From Mesobacillus jeotgali (GTDB lineage Bacteria; Bacillota; Bacilli; Bacillales; Cytobacillaceae): a stretch of 64,000 nucleotides of DNA. Location of the stretch: positions 4,152,501 through 4,216,500 of the forward strand of contig NZ_CP134494.1 in assembly GCF_031759225.1 (NCBI RefSeq), written 5' to 3'. The notes beneath the pieces were generated by a model, which did no database searches, had not been told where the DNA came from, and saw nothing but the letters and a program-made list of their open reading frames with translations. This document shows, in pieces, positions 50,044 to 58,467 of this stretch (within the stretch, counting starts at the first letter, position 1; each line of letters begins with the position of its first letter). A program made the position numbers and the translations under genes.

Positions 50044-50682
50044 TTGCTGACAAGCTACTATACGGTAAAAGGTTACGGAGAACATGAAATCGAGATTCAA
50101 AAATCACGATTTATAGCATATATAGAAAGAGCAGAAACAGAGGAAGAGGCACAGGAGTTCATTCAGAAGATTAAAAAGGAAAACTGGAACGCGACTCATA
50201 ATTGCTCAGCTTATATGATTGGAGAGAACGACCAGATCCAAAAGGCGAATGATGATGGAGAGCCAAGTGGGACTGCAGGGGTGCCAATTCTTGAAGTGCT
50301 GAAAAAGAAGCAGTTGAAAGATACTGTGGTAGTTATAACTCGTTATTATGGTGGCATCAAGCTTGGCGCAGGTGGTCTGATTCGCGCTTATGGAAAGGCG
50401 ACGTCTGAGGGATTGACAGTGACTGGAATAGTGGAAAGGAAATTAATGCAATCCTTTACTATTGAGTTAGAATATACTCTGCTGGGAAAATTTGAAAATG
50501 CAATCCGTAGTACAGCCTTTTTACTCAAAAATTTGCAATATCTTGATATCGTAAAAATACAAGTGCTAGTTTCTGTGGAAGCAATGGATATTTTTACTGA
50601 CTGGGTAACCGAGATATCCAACGGCAAAGCTAATGTTTATGCACAAGAGCAGGTTTTTATAGAATTTGAAAGTACTTCATAA
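50044..50682 (+). CDS. yvyE: YigZ/IMPACT family protein YvyE
   Basis: 212 aa, TTG start after AGAAGGGAG. N-terminal UPF0029/IMPACT domain (about 1-120; EIEIQKSRFIAYIERAETEEEAQEFI, HNCSAYMIGE, DGEPSGTAGVPILEVL, VVITRYYGGIKLGAGGL) and a C-terminal DUF1949 domain (about 135-205). The family is linked to translation-related regulation but the reaction is unknown. Position next to degS matches B. subtilis. Confidence 0.93.
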   Translation: MLTSYYTVKGYGEHEIEIQKSRFIAYIERAETEEEAQEFIQKIKKENWNATHNCSAYMIGENDQIQKANDDGEPSGTAGVPILEVLKKKQLKDTVVVITRYYGGIKLGAGGLIRAYGKATSEGLTVTGIVERKLMQSFTIELEYTLLGKFENAIRSTAFLLKNLQYLDIVKIQVLVSVEAMDIFTDWVTEISNGKANVYAQEQVFIEFESTS

Positions 50683-50829
50683 TCTATATAGTTACTATAT
50701 TCCATTGCGGGTTTTAAATATTTTCTTTATAATTAACCGGTACACCGTTAAGACATAATTGTTAGATTTTAGATACAACAATTGCTCCAAATTATCTTTG
50801 AACGTCTTATTTTTCAAAGGAGAAATTTA

Positions 50830-51816
50830 ATGCAGAATAAAACAAGATTTCACAATAGAGAAAAAAGGAAAAAATATAGATTTCGTAAAATAGCTTTAGT
50901 TATAAGCTTGTTTCTAATTATTATTCTAAGTATATCTGGATACTTAGCATTTCAAACTATTTCAGCAGCAAAGGAGTCATATACTGACTTGGACAGAGGT
51001 TCTAAATCAAAGCTAAGGGAAGAAGATGTTTACTTAAGTAAGCACCCAGTTTCTGTACTGCTGATGGGCATAGAAGATTACTCCAGTCAAGGAAGCGGCG
51101 GAAGAGCCGACTCTTTAATTGTTGCTACGTTTAATCCGGATTCACAATCTGTGAAATTAGTGAGCTTGCCTAGAGACACTATGACTTACATTGAGGATGT
51201 AGGTCATGAGGATAAAATCAATCACTCTTTTAACTATGGCCAACTTGCCACTGTTGAAACTGTAGAGAATCTTCTTGATATTCCAATTGATTATTATGCT
51301 ACAGTAAATTTTGATGGATTTAAGTCAATTATTGATGAAATTGGTGGAGTAGAAGTGGATGTACCTTTTGATTTTTGGGAGGAAACAGACACATATCCCA
51401 AACGAAAAGTATATTTTTATGAAGGCAATCAACAATTAAATGGTGAAGAGGCATTAGCTTATGCTCGAATGAGAAAAAGAGACCCTCGGGGTGATTTCGG
51501 TAGAAATGACCGCCAAAAAGAATTAATAAAATCATCTCTAGATTCTTTGACCAAACCTTCAAACATGCTTAAATTAGATGACATTGCCGAAATAGTAGGC
51601 GATAATATCGAAACAAACCTTAAGATCGGGGATGGAATTTCATTCCTGAAAAAGTACCGAAATTTCAATTCCAATAATATTGAAACCCTTTCTTTAAAAG
51701 GAGAAGATTCGTATATCGACGGGGTATACTACTTCATTCCTGCTGAAGAATCGTTAACCGAAACTAAGGCAACACTACAGAATCATTTGGAATTGTCTAA
51801 TATCCCTGTTGAATAA
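50830..51816 (+). CDS. LytR-CpsA-Psr (LCP) family wall-polymer ligase
   Basis: Transfers teichoic-acid-type polymers from undecaprenyl lipid to peptidoglycan. ATG 50830 follows AAAGGAG, giving 328 aa; the longer frame from 50782 lacks a site. Short cytosolic basic N-terminus, one helix (about 22-44), then the LCP domain (about 75-240) with VLLMGIEDYSSQGSGGRADSL, SLPRDTMTYI and FKSIIDEIGGVEVDV, and the Arg-rich YARMRKRDPRGDFGRNDRQKEL. Resembles TagU (LytR). Divergent from lytB/lytC-like genes 7 kb away, an association also found in B. subtilis (lytR-lytABC). Confidence 0.92.
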   Translation: MQNKTRFHNREKRKKYRFRKIALVISLFLIIILSISGYLAFQTISAAKESYTDLDRGSKSKLREEDVYLSKHPVSVLLMGIEDYSSQGSGGRADSLIVATFNPDSQSVKLVSLPRDTMTYIEDVGHEDKINHSFNYGQLATVETVENLLDIPIDYYATVNFDGFKSIIDEIGGVEVDVPFDFWEETDTYPKRKVYFYEGNQQLNGEEALAYARMRKRDPRGDFGRNDRQKELIKSSLDSLTKPSNMLKLDDIAEIVGDNIETNLKIGDGISFLKKYRNFNSNNIETLSLKGEDSYIDGVYYFIPAEESLTETKATLQNHLELSNIPVE

Positions 51817-51824
51817 TGGTGACG

Positions 51825-51858
51825 AAAGGCTAAACCAAAAAAGGGTTTAGCCTTTTTA
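51825..51858 (+). terminator. Terminator of the LCP gene
   Basis: AAAGGCTAAACC / GGTTTAGCCTTT hairpin followed by TTAATTT. Confidence 0.88.
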
Positions 51859-51876
51859 ATTTAGAAAAAAGAAAAA

Positions 51877-51914
51877 GATACAGTGAGTTTTGAAAAAAGT
51901 CAATTCACTGCATC
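51877..51914 (-). terminator. Terminator of the nucleotide-sugar dehydrogenase gene
   Basis: GATGCAGTGA / TCACTGTATC hairpin followed on the minus strand by TTTTTCTTTTTTC. Confidence 0.8.
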
Positions 51915-51931
51915 TTTATTGTTATTAAAAC

Positions 51932-53257
51932 TTATAATTTATAATAATTCTTAGGCAATTGAGAAGTTGCTTTGAAAGAGTTTCGAGTATCAAATATCAA
52001 TGCATCACTTTTTGCCAGTAATTCATAATCAAAATCAGTATGGTTTGTGGTAATAAGTACTATATCTGCCTCTTCAAGATCTTGAGAAGTAAAACTCTTT
52101 TTCGGTTCTACTATTTCCCCACACATTTTAAATTGCTTCACAAACGAATCGACAACTGTATAATTCGCTCCTGCTTTTTCTAATAGATCCAGAACAATCA
52201 AGGCCGGGGATTCTCTTACATCATCTATATCTTTCTTATATGCCACACCAAGAACAAGTACTTTTGAATTTTTAAGAGCTTTTCCCTCGTTATTCAAGAG
52301 ATACATACAACGGTTAACCACAAATTCAGGCATTGAGTTATTGATTTCTCCAGCCAGCTCAATTAGTCTTGTGTGGTAATTGTATTCTCTCGCCTTCCAC
52401 GTTAGATAGAATGGATCAATTGGAATGCAATGTCCACCCAAACCTGGACCTGGATAGAATGGCATGAATCCATATGGTTTAGTCGCAGCTGCATCGATCA
52501 CTTCCCACACATCAATCCCCATTTTGTCACATAAAATGGCCATTTCATTAGCAAGAGCAATATTTATATGCCTAAAAGTGTTTTCTAATATTTTTTCCAT
52601 CTCAGCCACAGCTGGACTTGATACTTTATGGATATCCCCTTCTAAAACATTCTTATATAATACACCTGCAATTTCTGTACAGGCTGGCGTTACACCACCG
52701 ACAACTTTAGGTGTATTTTTGGTATTATAAACCTTATTACCCGGATCAACACGTTCAGGAGAGTAACTCAAGAAAATTTCTTGACCCACTTTAAATCCGC
52801 TTTTCTCTAAGATTGGTTTAAGAATCTCTTCTGTTGTTCCAGGATAAGTGGTACTTTCAAGAACGATTAACATACCTTCATGGAGGTATTTTGCAATTTC
52901 AGAACCTGACATTTCAACATAAGATGTATCAGGCTGTTGATAATTATCCAATGGTGTAGGTACACAGATTGCTACCGCATCAACTTCACTTATCTTACTG
53001 TAATCTGTTGTTGCTACGAATTGTCCTCCAGCTACAGTAGAAGCCAACTCTTCATCAACAACATCCCCAATATAATTAATACCTTCATTTACCATATCAA
53101 CCCGTTTTTGCTGTATATCAAAACCAATTACTTTATAGCCTGCTTTTGCTTTCTCGACTGCAAGAGGTAAACCAACATACCCTAACCCTACTACACCAAC
53201 TACCGCTTGCTTAGTTTCAATTTTGTTTAATAATTTCGTGGCTGTTTCGTTTAACAT
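51932..53257 (-). CDS. UDP-sugar 6-dehydrogenase (WbpA/TuaD-like)
   Basis: NAD-dependent double oxidation of a UDP-sugar to a UDP-uronic acid. 441 aa: Rossmann motif VGVVGLGYVGLPLAVEKAKAG (18-38), middle domain with catalytic Cys in GGHCIPIDPFY, and C-terminal UDP-binding domain (VLVLGVAYKKDIDDVRESPA). The long GYVGLPLA/GHCIPIDP type fits UDP-GlcNAc- or UDP-ManNAc-type dehydrogenases better than UDP-glucose ones, but the substrate is not certain. Stand-alone, between the LCP gene and tagO, so it probably feeds a wall polymer or a flagellin sugar. Confidence 0.88.
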   Translation of the reverse strand: MLNETATKLLNKIETKQAVVGVVGLGYVGLPLAVEKAKAGYKVIGFDIQQKRVDMVNEGINYIGDVVDEELASTVAGGQFVATTDYSKISEVDAVAICVPTPLDNYQQPDTSYVEMSGSEIAKYLHEGMLIVLESTTYPGTTEEILKPILEKSGFKVGQEIFLSYSPERVDPGNKVYNTKNTPKVVGGVTPACTEIAGVLYKNVLEGDIHKVSSPAVAEMEKILENTFRHINIALANEMAILCDKMGIDVWEVIDAAATKPYGFMPFYPGPGLGGHCIPIDPFYLTWKAREYNYHTRLIELAGEINNSMPEFVVNRCMYLLNNEGKALKNSKVLVLGVAYKKDIDDVRESPALIVLDLLEKAGANYTVVDSFVKQFKMCGEIVEPKKSFTSQDLEEADIVLITTNHTDFDYELLAKSDALIFDTRNSFKATSQLPKNYYKL

Positions 53258-53600
53258 AAATATTACACTTCCTCTCTGGAATATAAAGGTGGGATTATCC
53301 TCATGTGACAGTTCGGCATTAATTTTTCATTAATTTAACATGTCATTAATAACCCAATGGTAATTTGCTTAAAAATACTTCATCTACTACAGTAGAACCT
53401 TGTTCTCCACTAACACTTTGCTTTACGTTATCAGGAGAAATTTATTTAGGAACTACATAGCATACTGCTTTTAATTGTGCGTTCTTTATTCAAAATTACA
53501 TCCTTTTTTCAAGATGACATTATTTAAAGCAGCTAATTCTCACCTATTTTTCGCTCCTTATCCATTCAATCTTATTATGCCATAATTTCTAGCGAATAAT
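53258..53600. other. Intergenic region, no recognised feature
   Basis: AT-rich; holds the promoter of the dehydrogenase gene on the minus strand. No ORF with a ribosome binding site, repeat or RNA motif was found up to the tagO terminator. Confidence 0.5.
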
Positions 53601-53605
53601 ATAAA

Positions 53606-53635
53606 GACCGTTTATGAATTATATCATAAACGGTC
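53606..53635 (-). terminator. Terminator of tagO
   Basis: GACCGTTTATGA / TCATAAACGGTC hairpin with TTTATATT on the minus strand, 6 bases past the stop. Confidence 0.85.
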
Positions 53636-53641
53636 AGTCCA

Positions 53642-54706
53642 TCAATGTTTGCCAAACACTTTTCGATAAAATTTCAAAATCGGTCTGTTTCTTTCGCTAA
53701 CCATGCCGATTGTTTCAGCAATTAAATGGACAACAAGCAGTAAGCCAAACACCGTTATTAGGGATACCCACAAAGTAGCGGAGGTTAATATTATGGCTGC
53801 AATACTGAATAAAATCCCCAGTCCATATATAACCAAAACTGTATTCCTATGGGATAGTCCTATGGCCATAATTCTGTGATGCAAATGCGATTTATCAGGT
53901 GCAGAAATAGGCTGTTTATTGATAAGTCTCCTGATTATAGCATAAGCTGTATCAAAGATCGGAACTCCTAATATAATGATTGGAATAACAAAGCTGAATA
54001 AGGTAACACTTTTATATAGCCCTAATAGTGACAAAATGGATATGCAGTATCCCAGGAATAGTGCTCCTGTGTCTCCCATGAAAATTTTCGCTGGGAAAAA
54101 GTTGTAGAATAAGAATGCGATTGTACTTGCAACTACGATTAATGCAAGAGTTAAAATGAGAACTTTACCGGCTAACCCTGCCATAATTGCAACCGTAATA
54201 ATCCCAATAGAAGATATTCCCGCAGCAAGACCATCTAATCCGTCAATCAGGTTTATTGCATTAGTTATTCCAACAATCCATAAGACAGTGATCGGATAAG
54301 CCCAAATCCCTAATTGGAATTTTTCGACCACAAAAGGGATTGTAATGAACTCAATCGTCAAACCGGTACTTACTACAATGCTTGCGATAAAGATTTGAGA
54401 AATAAACTTCACTTTTGCGGAGAGTTGGTAAATATCGTCTAAAATACCTAAAATAACAACTAGGATTGCCCCGAAGGATATTGCAGTAATTTTTTCATTA
54501 TATAAACCGGAAACAAAAAATCCGACTAGAACACCAACAAATATTGCTAAACCGCCCAAACGCGGCATAATATTTTCGTGTACCTTCCGCTTATTTGGTT
54601 TATCTGTCGCACCAATCTTATGGGCTAATTTTATGACTAGCGGAGTGACCAACAGGACAGTTACAAATGACGAAACAAATGCAATTATTAAATTTAGAAC
54701 GTCCAT
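53642..54706 (-). CDS. tagO: TagO, undecaprenyl-phosphate GlcNAc-1-phosphate transferase
   Basis: First step of wall teichoic (and teichuronic) acid synthesis: moves GlcNAc-1-P to undecaprenyl phosphate on the inner face of the membrane. 354 aa with about 10-11 helices and the MraY-family motifs KVHENIMPRLGGLAIF, NLIDGLDGLAAG, FMGDTGALFLGY and SHLHHRIMAIGL. Length matches B. subtilis TagO (358). Confidence 0.94.
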   Translation of the reverse strand: MDVLNLIIAFVSSFVTVLLVTPLVIKLAHKIGATDKPNKRKVHENIMPRLGGLAIFVGVLVGFFVSGLYNEKITAISFGAILVVILGILDDIYQLSAKVKFISQIFIASIVVSTGLTIEFITIPFVVEKFQLGIWAYPITVLWIVGITNAINLIDGLDGLAAGISSIGIITVAIMAGLAGKVLILTLALIVVASTIAFLFYNFFPAKIFMGDTGALFLGYCISILSLLGLYKSVTLFSFVIPIIILGVPIFDTAYAIIRRLINKQPISAPDKSHLHHRIMAIGLSHRNTVLVIYGLGILFSIAAIILTSATLWVSLITVFGLLLVVHLIAETIGMVSERNRPILKFYRKVFGKH

Positions 54707-55058
54707 TAGATGTTCTCCTTTTCTATGTGATGCATATATTCTTTATTTTCCACAAGACAAGATAATTGAAACTGACTATATACTGGAAAGGAACATTATA
54801 TTAATCTCACAATATACTCCCTTAGACATTCTAACATAACTTATTATTATGTACCATTTATTTTTAATTTCCAATAATACAGTCATTCTTATTGATATTT
54901 TTATAGAATTTTATATTTACACAATTTATTTGACGATAAGCTGCTTTGTTTAGTTTCATGTATATGTTTGCAATTTTTTTGTAATTTTCAGATCCCTAGA
55001 ACAAAGAAATTAAATAAGTTATTGTGACTAATTTCCTGATCGATCACAACTGTTAGTC
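54707..55058. other. tagO promoter region up to the transposon
   Basis: AT-rich, no ORF. The transposon insertion at 55066 is about 360 bases upstream of the tagO start, so the native tagO promoter is probably kept between them. Confidence 0.45.
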
Positions 55059-55065
55059 TTCTTGG
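55059..55065. repeat. Left target-site duplication TTCTTGG
   Basis: Seven bases directly before the TGTTAATGACG end; the same seven follow the right end at 58344-58350. Confidence 0.8.
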
Positions 55066-55146
55066 TGTTAATGACGTTCTACAATGTCCAGAACTTGACG
55101 ATGTTAATTGTCCTAAAACTGACGGAACTACTGTCCAAAATTGAAA

Positions 55147-55169
55147 GGGAAGCAGTTCACATGCTTCCC
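55147..55169 (-). terminator. Terminator at the end of the transposon operon
   Basis: GGGAAGCA / TGCTTCCC hairpin followed on the minus strand by TTTCAATTTT, just inside the left-end repeats. Confidence 0.75.
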
Positions 55170-55177
55170 AAAAGTTT

Positions 55178-55414
55178 TTACAAATCAACTTGATAGGTCT
55201 CATTTTTCTTAAGATAGAATCTAACGTCATTTCGGCCGGTAAGAATATACCAATCTCTGCCCAGCTCCAGGCGGCAGGAAAGGGTCCGACCATTTCCTAG
55301 ATGTAAATCAAACCATTCACCACATCGCATCTTATAGCCGGAGTTCTCTCCCCAAAACACAACCCAACAATCCAATTCTTCATTATAATTCATCTCTTTC
55401 CAGCGGGTTTTCAT
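55178..55414 (-). CDS. 78-aa DUF5348-like protein of the transposon
   Basis: Small beta-rich protein (MKTRWKEMNYNEELDCWVVFW ... RDWYILTGRNDVRFYLKK) that resembles DUF5348, a family often found last in transposons of this type. It overlaps the ATPase gene by 4 bases, so it belongs to the transposition operon. Function unknown; the size and SH3-like strand pattern would suit a nucleic-acid- or protein-binding accessory. Confidence 0.65.
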   Translation of the reverse strand: MKTRWKEMNYNEELDCWVVFWGENSGYKMRCGEWFDLHLGNGRTLSCRLELGRDWYILTGRNDVRFYLKKNETYQVDL

Positions 55415-56238
55415 GAAAGTTCCCCCTGGATGACTTGCTTGATCATATGATCATCAATGATCCTTCGGCCATTTTGTGAACCATAGAGAAGACTATGTGT
55501 ACAGAGCTTATTAATGAGCCTTGCGGCACCACCAGAGAAGCGATGAATCTCGTCAAGTGCTCCATCAGAGAATATTGGTTGATCAACACCGGCATATCGA
55601 AGGTGCCTAGAAACATATTCTTCAACCTGGGCACGGTCGAGATGTCCTAGCTGAAACTGGATATCGATTCTTTGGCGTATGGCTGCGTATGATTGGAGTC
55701 GAAGCCGATCCCATAATTCACTTTGACCGACCAGGATAAGCGCCATCGGGCTTTGCGAATCCATTTTGAAGTTCAGTAGGAAACGAACCTCTTCAAGCAT
55801 TTCCCGGTCCAGAAGATGAGCTTCATCCACTACCACTACAGGTTGTAGCCCTCGTATGCCTTTCATTAATTCAATCTCACGATGAAGCTGCCGTTTTGCA
55901 TCTCCTCGATAAAACTTCGCTTCAGAGCCTAACTGTTCCAAAAGACCTTTGTAAAAATGACGAGGCGTTAACTTAGAGTCGGACAGGTAAAGGATATGGA
56001 ATTTCCCTTTATCCAATTTGTCCACAAACTTACGGATGGTTGTGGTCTTTCCAGTACCACTATCCCCACTCAGAACGGCAAAAAGCTGTCTTTCAGCTGT
56101 GTACTTCAGCCTACCAAGGATTTCTTGCACCATGGAGGAATCATACAATTGATCAGTCGGAAGATCTCTGGCGAAAGGAGTGTTGTCCATTTCATAGAAT
56201 GCTTCAAACACGGGAATCTTCCTCCTTCCAAACGGCAC
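55411..56238 (-). CDS. AAA+ ATPase of the transposon (ExeA/TniB/TnsC-like)
   Basis: Transposition regulator that in related systems polymerises on target DNA and activates the transposase. 275 aa: N-terminal YEMDNTPFARDLPTDQLYDSS, Walker A GDSGTGKT (59-66), Walker B PVVVVDEAHLL, sensor 1 LILVGQSELW, Arg finger region RQRIDIQFQLGHLD, and the C-terminal lid FSGGAARLINKLCTHSL. It overlaps the transposase gene by 35 bases. Confidence 0.9.
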   Translation of the reverse strand: MPFGRRKIPVFEAFYEMDNTPFARDLPTDQLYDSSMVQEILGRLKYTAERQLFAVLSGDSGTGKTTTIRKFVDKLDKGKFHILYLSDSKLTPRHFYKGLLEQLGSEAKFYRGDAKRQLHREIELMKGIRGLQPVVVVDEAHLLDREMLEEVRFLLNFKMDSQSPMALILVGQSELWDRLRLQSYAAIRQRIDIQFQLGHLDRAQVEEYVSRHLRYAGVDQPIFSDGALDEIHRFSGGAARLINKLCTHSLLYGSQNGRRIIDDHMIKQVIQGELS

Positions 56239-57559
56239 GGAAGGTCACGGCAGGTTTCTGTTCGGTTAGGCGTTCCTGGTTCTTTCGTTCAGCTGCCTTT
56301 AATAGTCTTGAAGATTCTACACCCTGCACCTGCAGGTGCTCAGGTAATGCAGGACGCTTCCCAGCTCTTTCCCCAATGACAAGTTTCTTGGCTTTCCAAG
56401 GAGTATGATCCTCGAACTCAATGGTAAGCTCCTCGATATTCGCAGGATCATAAACCACCTCAACCTGTCGTCCAATGAAAGCCAGGCCGACCTCATATTT
56501 TTGATCCATGAAACTTATGCATCCTGATTTATCGACTTTCCTTGTTTCACAATGGAGGAATGCATTACTCAAGGTATCAGGATCGATGAACCTAATCGCT
56601 TTTTTATCTGAACGAAATGCCGTTTCCGGGCTGATTTTCTCCCCAAGTGCAGAATGAGGCTTATTCTGATAACACTCTGTGAGCCACACTTGGAAAAGCT
56701 CATTCAGACGATCAAGTGTATTGGGCTTTTCGATGACAGCCTCACTAATGAATGAATCTATGATTCTATTGAAGCGTTCAATTTTCCCTTTTGATTCAGC
56801 TGAGTACGGCCGTGTGTAAGTAAGGCGGGTGCCTATTTTTGAGCAGGTACGCGACATCCATTTGGTTCGATATTGCTTTCCATTATCAAAATAAACAGCC
56901 TCTGGAACACCATACTTCTGGATAGCCTGGCGGAAGGCATCCTCGATGATCCTTGAATCCAAGGTAGGATAGAAAGCTGCGTGAAGCACAAACCTGGTGG
57001 CGTCATCGATAAAGGCGACAAGATACACTTGTTTCTTTATTCCATTCGGACCAATCGGCAAGTAGGGACCATACTTGATATCTGACTGCCAGAGTTGGTT
57101 GCGATGTCGCTTCTGAAATCTTCTGGCAGCTACTCCTGTCTGGGAATAGAGTCGCATATGCCGGGTGCTGTAACCTTTTTCAGCGAGCTTTTCCTGGAGC
57201 GTTGATCTTTTGATCTGCCCTGGTTCAGCCAACCCTTCCCATTCGAGTATCTGTATGATTTGAGCCACGCTCCGGCTCGGCACTTCCTTACGCAGAAGGA
57301 TTGCCTGTTCCAATAAATGAGGAGGGATAGCCTCAGACTTTCGAGCACCTTTTCTTCCTTGTGGCTTTAGTCCCCCAAACCCATCTTCCTGAAATTGAGC
57401 CAAATATCGCCTGATGGTTCTTTCTGAAAGACCGCTGGCCTTCGCTATCTGGTCTCTTAATTCCTTTACTTTCCCAGCGTCAAGCCCCTCTGCTAATAAA
57501 GGGGATATTAGCTGAAAACGATGCACTGCCAATTCTTCTGATTTCTTATGATCACTCAT
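56204..57559 (-). CDS. DDE transposase (rve family, Mu/TniA/TnsB-like)
   Basis: Catalyses strand transfer. 451 aa: N-terminal helix-turn-helix domains (about 30-150; LRDQIAKASGLSERTIRRYL), an rve core (about 155-330) with D in QSDIKYG, D in YFDNGKQY and E in SKGKIERFN giving the DDE triad, and a C-terminal beta-barrel (FMDQKYEVGLAFIGRQVEVVYDP) and basic tail. The mu-type barrel and the neighbouring ATPase separate it from simple IS481 or IS3 enzymes. Intact. Confidence 0.93.
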   Translation of the reverse strand: MSDHKKSEELAVHRFQLISPLLAEGLDAGKVKELRDQIAKASGLSERTIRRYLAQFQEDGFGGLKPQGRKGARKSEAIPPHLLEQAILLRKEVPSRSVAQIIQILEWEGLAEPGQIKRSTLQEKLAEKGYSTRHMRLYSQTGVAARRFQKRHRNQLWQSDIKYGPYLPIGPNGIKKQVYLVAFIDDATRFVLHAAFYPTLDSRIIEDAFRQAIQKYGVPEAVYFDNGKQYRTKWMSRTCSKIGTRLTYTRPYSAESKGKIERFNRIIDSFISEAVIEKPNTLDRLNELFQVWLTECYQNKPHSALGEKISPETAFRSDKKAIRFIDPDTLSNAFLHCETRKVDKSGCISFMDQKYEVGLAFIGRQVEVVYDPANIEELTIEFEDHTPWKAKKLVIGERAGKRPALPEHLQVQGVESSRLLKAAERKNQERLTEQKPAVTFRAVWKEEDSRV

Positions 57560-57603
57560 GATACACTCTCCTCTCTGTGTCTATCACGAGTGTAAATCAG
57601 GTG

Positions 57604-58134
57604 CTATTGGACAATGAATGCGGAACGGGTATGTATCCATAAATTAATATTTACGATGGGCCGGACAATTCTTGTCAGCCATCCATTGGCATCTCCTGCC
57701 AAGCGTCCTATCCTTTGAAGTGCGGTCCCTGAACATTTGGACGTGACATCCTGGGGGATATTTCCCTGGTTGGTCCTGATCATGATGGAATTCAAACAGC
57801 CAATCCAATAATCCACAAATTGATGAAACCAGCCGTGCCATCTCGAAAGAGTGGAATCATCGGCAGCAACAATATGGGCGGACGGGTTCGTAAGAACGTC
57901 TTCGATACATTCAGCCTCATAGCGTTTATAAGGAATCAATAAATCTGGAAGTTCATGATGGATGGTCTGACAATTGGTGCACTGCAATCTTCGGATGTTA
58001 TATGTTTTACTCTGACCTGTATGATCCTTGGCTTTTCGATTCTTTGTACCTCTAACCAACATGTCTTTACCACAGCATGGGGAAGGAATCCTCCCCGCAC
58101 CCCTAACTAAAAACTCCAGTATGAGTGTTTTCAA
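57604..58134 (-). CDS. DUF6431-type zinc-ribbon protein of the transposon
   Basis: 176 aa, first gene of the transposon operon. A zinc ribbon formed by CC..K and CTNCQTIHHELPDLLIPYKRY (residues 18-75) is followed by a helical part with a likely HTH (IHVVAADDSTLSRWHGWFHQF type). DUF6431 proteins are commonly found beside this transposase/ATPase set. It may serve as a DNA-binding target or end-recognition factor; this is inference. A long leader with a strong hairpin lies upstream. Confidence 0.7.
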   Translation of the reverse strand: MKTLILEFLVRGAGRIPSPCCGKDMLVRGTKNRKAKDHTGQSKTYNIRRLQCTNCQTIHHELPDLLIPYKRYEAECIEDVLTNPSAHIVAADDSTLSRWHGWFHQFVDYWIGCLNSIMIRTNQGNIPQDVTSKCSGTALQRIGRLAGDANGWLTRIVRPIVNINLWIHTRSAFIVQ

Positions 58135-58186
58135 TCAGCTGATAATCTGATACAATAACCATATACTTTTTGGTGGGACGTCTCCT

Positions 58187-58210
58187 GTATAACTGTTGGC
58201 GCAGTTATAC
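58187..58210 (-). other. Hairpin in the leader of the transposon operon
   Basis: Perfect 9-bp inverted repeat GTATAACTG-TTGGCG-CAGTTATAC, flanked on both sides by GACGTC boxes (58177-58183 and 58220-58226). No T-run follows on the minus strand, so it is not a simple terminator; a regulator site or attenuator is possible. Confidence 0.5.
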
Positions 58211-58343
58211 ATTTATGGGGGACGTCTTTTCCTTTCTCCAGAATAAATGTCGAAATGTTTCGAATTATATACGGACATTATAATCGACTAATTCTGGACA
58301 GGCAATACCGTCAACTTTCGGATAATTAATGGCGTCAAAAACA

Positions 58344-58350
58344 TTCTTGG
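58344..58350. repeat. Right target-site duplication TTCTTGG
   Basis: Direct copy of 55059-55065 immediately after the right transposon end. Confidence 0.8.
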
Positions 58351-58421
58351 CAATATAAACATTTTCAACTACTTATTGCTATCTTACTCTTCCCACTAAA
58401 TTATTTAAGTTCACTTTTTAC

Positions 58422-58460
58422 AAGAAAAGGCTTGTGAATTATTATCACAAGCCTTTTCTT
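58422..58460. terminator. Terminator of the amidase gene (bidirectional)
   Basis: AAGAAAAGGCTTGTGA / TCACAAGCCTTTTCTT long stem, 7 bases past the stop. Confidence 0.88.
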
Positions 58461-58467
58461 GTTAAAG

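Larger units (their letters stand above)
55066..58343 (-). mobile_element. Complete four-gene transposon with AAA+ ATPase and multi-site ends
   Basis: 3278 bp. Ends are TGTTAATGACG (left) and the complement of TGTTTTTGACG (right). Each end carries three 17-18-bp repeats of the form TGACG-N7/8-TGTCC: left at 55072-55089, 55096-55113 and 55120-55136; right (complement) at 58337-58320, 58313-58296 and 58289-58273. Spacing is alike on both sides. Multiple subterminal sites plus an ATPase partner are features of the Tn7/Tn5053/Mu group of replicative or cut-and-paste elements. Genes run leftward: zinc-ribbon protein, DDE transposase, ATPase, small protein. A 7-bp direct duplication flanks it. Confidence 0.85.
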
